Assembly (NCBI GenBank): GCA_023231475.1
Contig: JALJEE010003057.1
Location: 94,761-158,760 of the forward strand
Source of the DNA: Seison nebaliae
Lineage: Eukaryota; Rotifera; Pararotatoria; Seisonacea; Seisonidae
DNA: 64,000 bases
Reading direction: 5' to 3'
Position numbers and translations under genes: made by a program. A model generated the notes under the pieces. That model was given only the letters and a program-made list of their open reading frames with translations. It made no database searches and was not told where the DNA came from. Shown in pieces: positions 62,149 through 64,000 of the stretch; positions within the stretch are counted from its first letter, which is position 1; the number at the start of each line of letters is the position of its first letter.

Positions 62149-62957
62149 ATGAGTTTTAATACAGCACTCCATCCCCAATCTAATGGTATTATTCTATTCA
62201 ATGGTGAGGTCATCATCATTTATTATGATGGAGTAAAATTCAATTTGAAGGGCAATACAGCTATACCAAATCGGACAGTCAATGGGCGTGTATTCTTGAC
62301 AACACATCGAGTTCATCTTCATTCAAATTTCTTTTATATTTTCAAATTTATATTCATCAGGTCATTTTCACATCGAAGAAGAAAGATGCATTAAAATCTT
62401 TCTCGATGCCTTTCCATGTGATGAGGAATCTGGGATTGGAACAGCCAGCATTTGGCGCAAATTATATCAAAGGAGATGTTATAGCTGAACCGAATAGTGG
62501 ATGGACAGGACAAGCCAAATTCACCATGTCATTCTACAACGGGGGAGCTATCGAATTTGGGAAAGCGATGTTAGAAGCGGGAAGACTACAATCTGCATAT
62601 CGAAACACAATACCAACATCTTATAATTCTCAATATGATAATCCATATCAACCGCCTTCTAATCAATTTACCGGAAGCAGACAAGATTATCGATGGGCTC
62701 CTTATGACAAGTTTCCAGATGCGCCTCCAGGTTCCTTCATTTCAATTTTTCCTATTAAATTAAATTCCTATTCATTTTAAGATTATGATATTTATATGGC
62801 TCAAAATCCTCCACCATATCCCGGCGTCAATGGTATGGTTCCACAACAAAATGCTTATCAGAATGCTTCTGCTCCTCATGACATATATGTACCGGAGACA
62901 CAACCACCTGCTTATAACTCACTGTCTCAACCAGTTGAAGAAAAGAAGAAAAATTAA
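62149..62957 (+). CDS. WBP2: WW domain-binding protein 2
   Basis: Three exons. Exon 1 (from the ATG at 62,149) encodes the start of a GRAM/PH-like domain (RTVNGRVFLTTHR), ending at GTTCATCT. Exon 2 starts VIFTSKKKDALKSFSMPFHV and contains QPAFGANYIKGDVIAEP and GGAIEFGKAMLEAG. Exon 3 begins after GTTCCT...TTTTAAG and carries the WW-binding PPxY motifs NPPPYPG and QPPAYNS. The length is about 235 residues. WBP2 is a cytoplasmic/nuclear coactivator that binds WW proteins such as YAP/Yorkie and WWOX/NEDD4 types through PPxY. The match to human WBP2 (YRVIFLSKGKDAM, QPVFGANYIKGTV, GGAIEFG) is strong. Confidence 0.94.
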
Positions 62958-63817
62958 TTGGTTTTATTTATTACAAATTATTTCATATGTCGTCATTAAT
63001 CAATCAATCTTATTATTATTATTTTATTAATTCAATTAATATGAACAAAAAGAACAATAAATTTCAAGAGTTTTTCTTTCATTTATTATTCTTTTCATTC
63101 AAAATTTCATCTTCCATTTATCGAATTATCGTAAATTGGGAAGTTGATGGAAATTATTAAAAATTATACTTTATTATAAAAATAACCGTTCTGTTTATCC
63201 GTGGATGTTTATCATTCTCATCCTCATTATTCTCTTCGTTTCCATCTTCGATATCGTTCTCTTCTTCATCATTTACCTCAAATTTTTATTTGTTCGATGG
63301 TAATATTTGATGATAAACCATCTGCATTTGAGATGCGAAATTCTGTTGGTAGCTGTTTAATGAATGTGTCACCATATGTTTGCGTTCTTTCCCTCAATTC
63401 GTTCAACTATGTTTCATTATATTTTACACGATTGTACTCCTTGATTTTCGAAATATTTTTTAGTCATTTGGAATTATCTATCTGATACACATCGTTTGAA
63501 ATCATTTCGATGATTCTCCTTTTCGTTTTTTTTACCGATTTTCCAATTTTTTTCAATAATCATCAATCATAATTACTTGATTCTCTATTAATTGTTTTAT
63601 GTTGTCAGCTGTAATATGGTTCTTGTCGATTCTTGTTTCTTTTTTCCATTTCGATTACCTGTTTGTAGAGATTTTGCATATTACCGTTCTCGTGATGTCG
63701 ACAGTACCTGATTCCCAACGGAGAAAAACCAGTTGTAGAATTTAGTATCAATGTCATGAGAATTGACGACCGAGGAATCGGTGGTAAATTTAAATCAGAA
63801 AATGTAAAAGAAAAATT

Positions 63818-63819
<2 letters not shown>
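62958..63819. other. Downstream of WBP2, no gene seen
   Basis: AT-rich 3' flank. A 94-codon plus-strand frame (63,201-63,485) is rich in His/Ser/Leu without a domain; treated as chance. Confidence 0.4.

Positions 63820-63848
<29 letters not shown>
63820..63848. repeat. 29-base poly(T) run
   Basis: An uninterrupted T-run by far the longest homopolymer in the window. Read on the minus strand it is a poly(A) tail preceded by a GC-rich hairpin. Confidence 0.8.
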
Positions 63849-63850
<2 letters not shown>

Positions 63851-63855
63851 CCAAA

Positions 63856-63899
63856 AACCCCGGGGGGTAAATTTTAAAAAATAAAATCCCCTCGGGGTT
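63856..63899. repeat. GC-rich imperfect inverted repeat
   Basis: Arms AACCCCGGGGGGTAAATTTTA and TAAAATCCCCTCGGGGTT are complementary except for one or two positions. They flank a short A-rich spacer and directly adjoin the poly(T) run. It may be the 3' end of a retroposed element on the minus strand, or an assembly artefact. Confidence 0.55.
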
Positions 63900-64000
63900 A
63901 GTTAAAAAGAAAATAAGATATATTACTGTACAAATTGTCAGTGATAAGCTTTCTTCCAATTCCAACGTATACACAATGTGAGAGCTTCTCGTCGCCTCTC
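63900..64000. other. Window end, no feature
   Basis: The last 100 bases show no recognised gene. Confidence 0.4.

Overview
The window is nuclear DNA of a small, compact, AT-rich invertebrate animal genome. It encodes an NK2-type homeobox protein, syntaxin-5, a dynein-2 intermediate chain (so the animal builds cilia), SMU1, a YTH m6A reader, SCYL2, CNNM and a Ly6 protein. Many genes have no introns. The introns that exist are mostly about 40-70 bases and AT-rich. The phylum cannot be fixed from the sequence; a compact-genome group such as mites, rotifers, orthonectids or basal nematodes would fit. All calls come from reading translations by eye, and no database was searched.

Layout. 0-4 kb: the 3' part of a calmodulin-like EF-hand gene (+), convergent with phosphatidylserine synthase 2 (-). 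4-6.5 kb: an inverted-repeat element and a small orphan gene. 6.5-12.8 kb: a secreted tandem trefoil-GH31 protein (-) whose active sites look destroyed. 13.3-17 kb: LSM1 and SCYL2 (+). 17.7-19.6 kb: an orphan intronless protein with a full ubiquitin-protease (USP-like) triad signature (+). 19.6-22 kb: non-coding, with a GC-rich palindrome and a tRNA-like/SINE-like segment. 22-30.3 kb: NK2 homeobox, YTHDF-like reader and SMU1, all intronless (+). 30.4-37.4 kb: a giant secreted Kazal plus about 27 x VWC protein (-). 38-40 kb: an unknown single-pass membrane protein (-). 40.3-44.9 kb: a Ly6 protein (+), convergent with syntaxin-5, and PDE9 (-), which has a further upstream exon at 46.8 kb. 49.1-52.4 kb: WDR60/DYNC2I1 (+), convergent with a PMP3-family proteolipid (-). 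54.5-57.3 kb: a GW/WG-motif Asn-rich protein, possibly GW182/AIN-like (-). 59-63 kb: a CNNM transporter and WBP2 (+). 63-64 kb: no gene; a long T-run and a GC-rich hairpin.

The genes are mostly unrelated housekeeping and developmental functions and do not form one pathway. The most unusual signals are these. (1) Splice donors are overwhelmingly GTT-, without +5G, and AAG acceptors are common. (2) A two-module glucosidase homologue has lost its catalytic residues. (3) An orphan USP-fold protease keeps exact triad spacing. (4) The YTH reader has substitutions in the m6A pocket. (5) Several convergent gene pairs are so tightly packed that their mRNAs must overlap.
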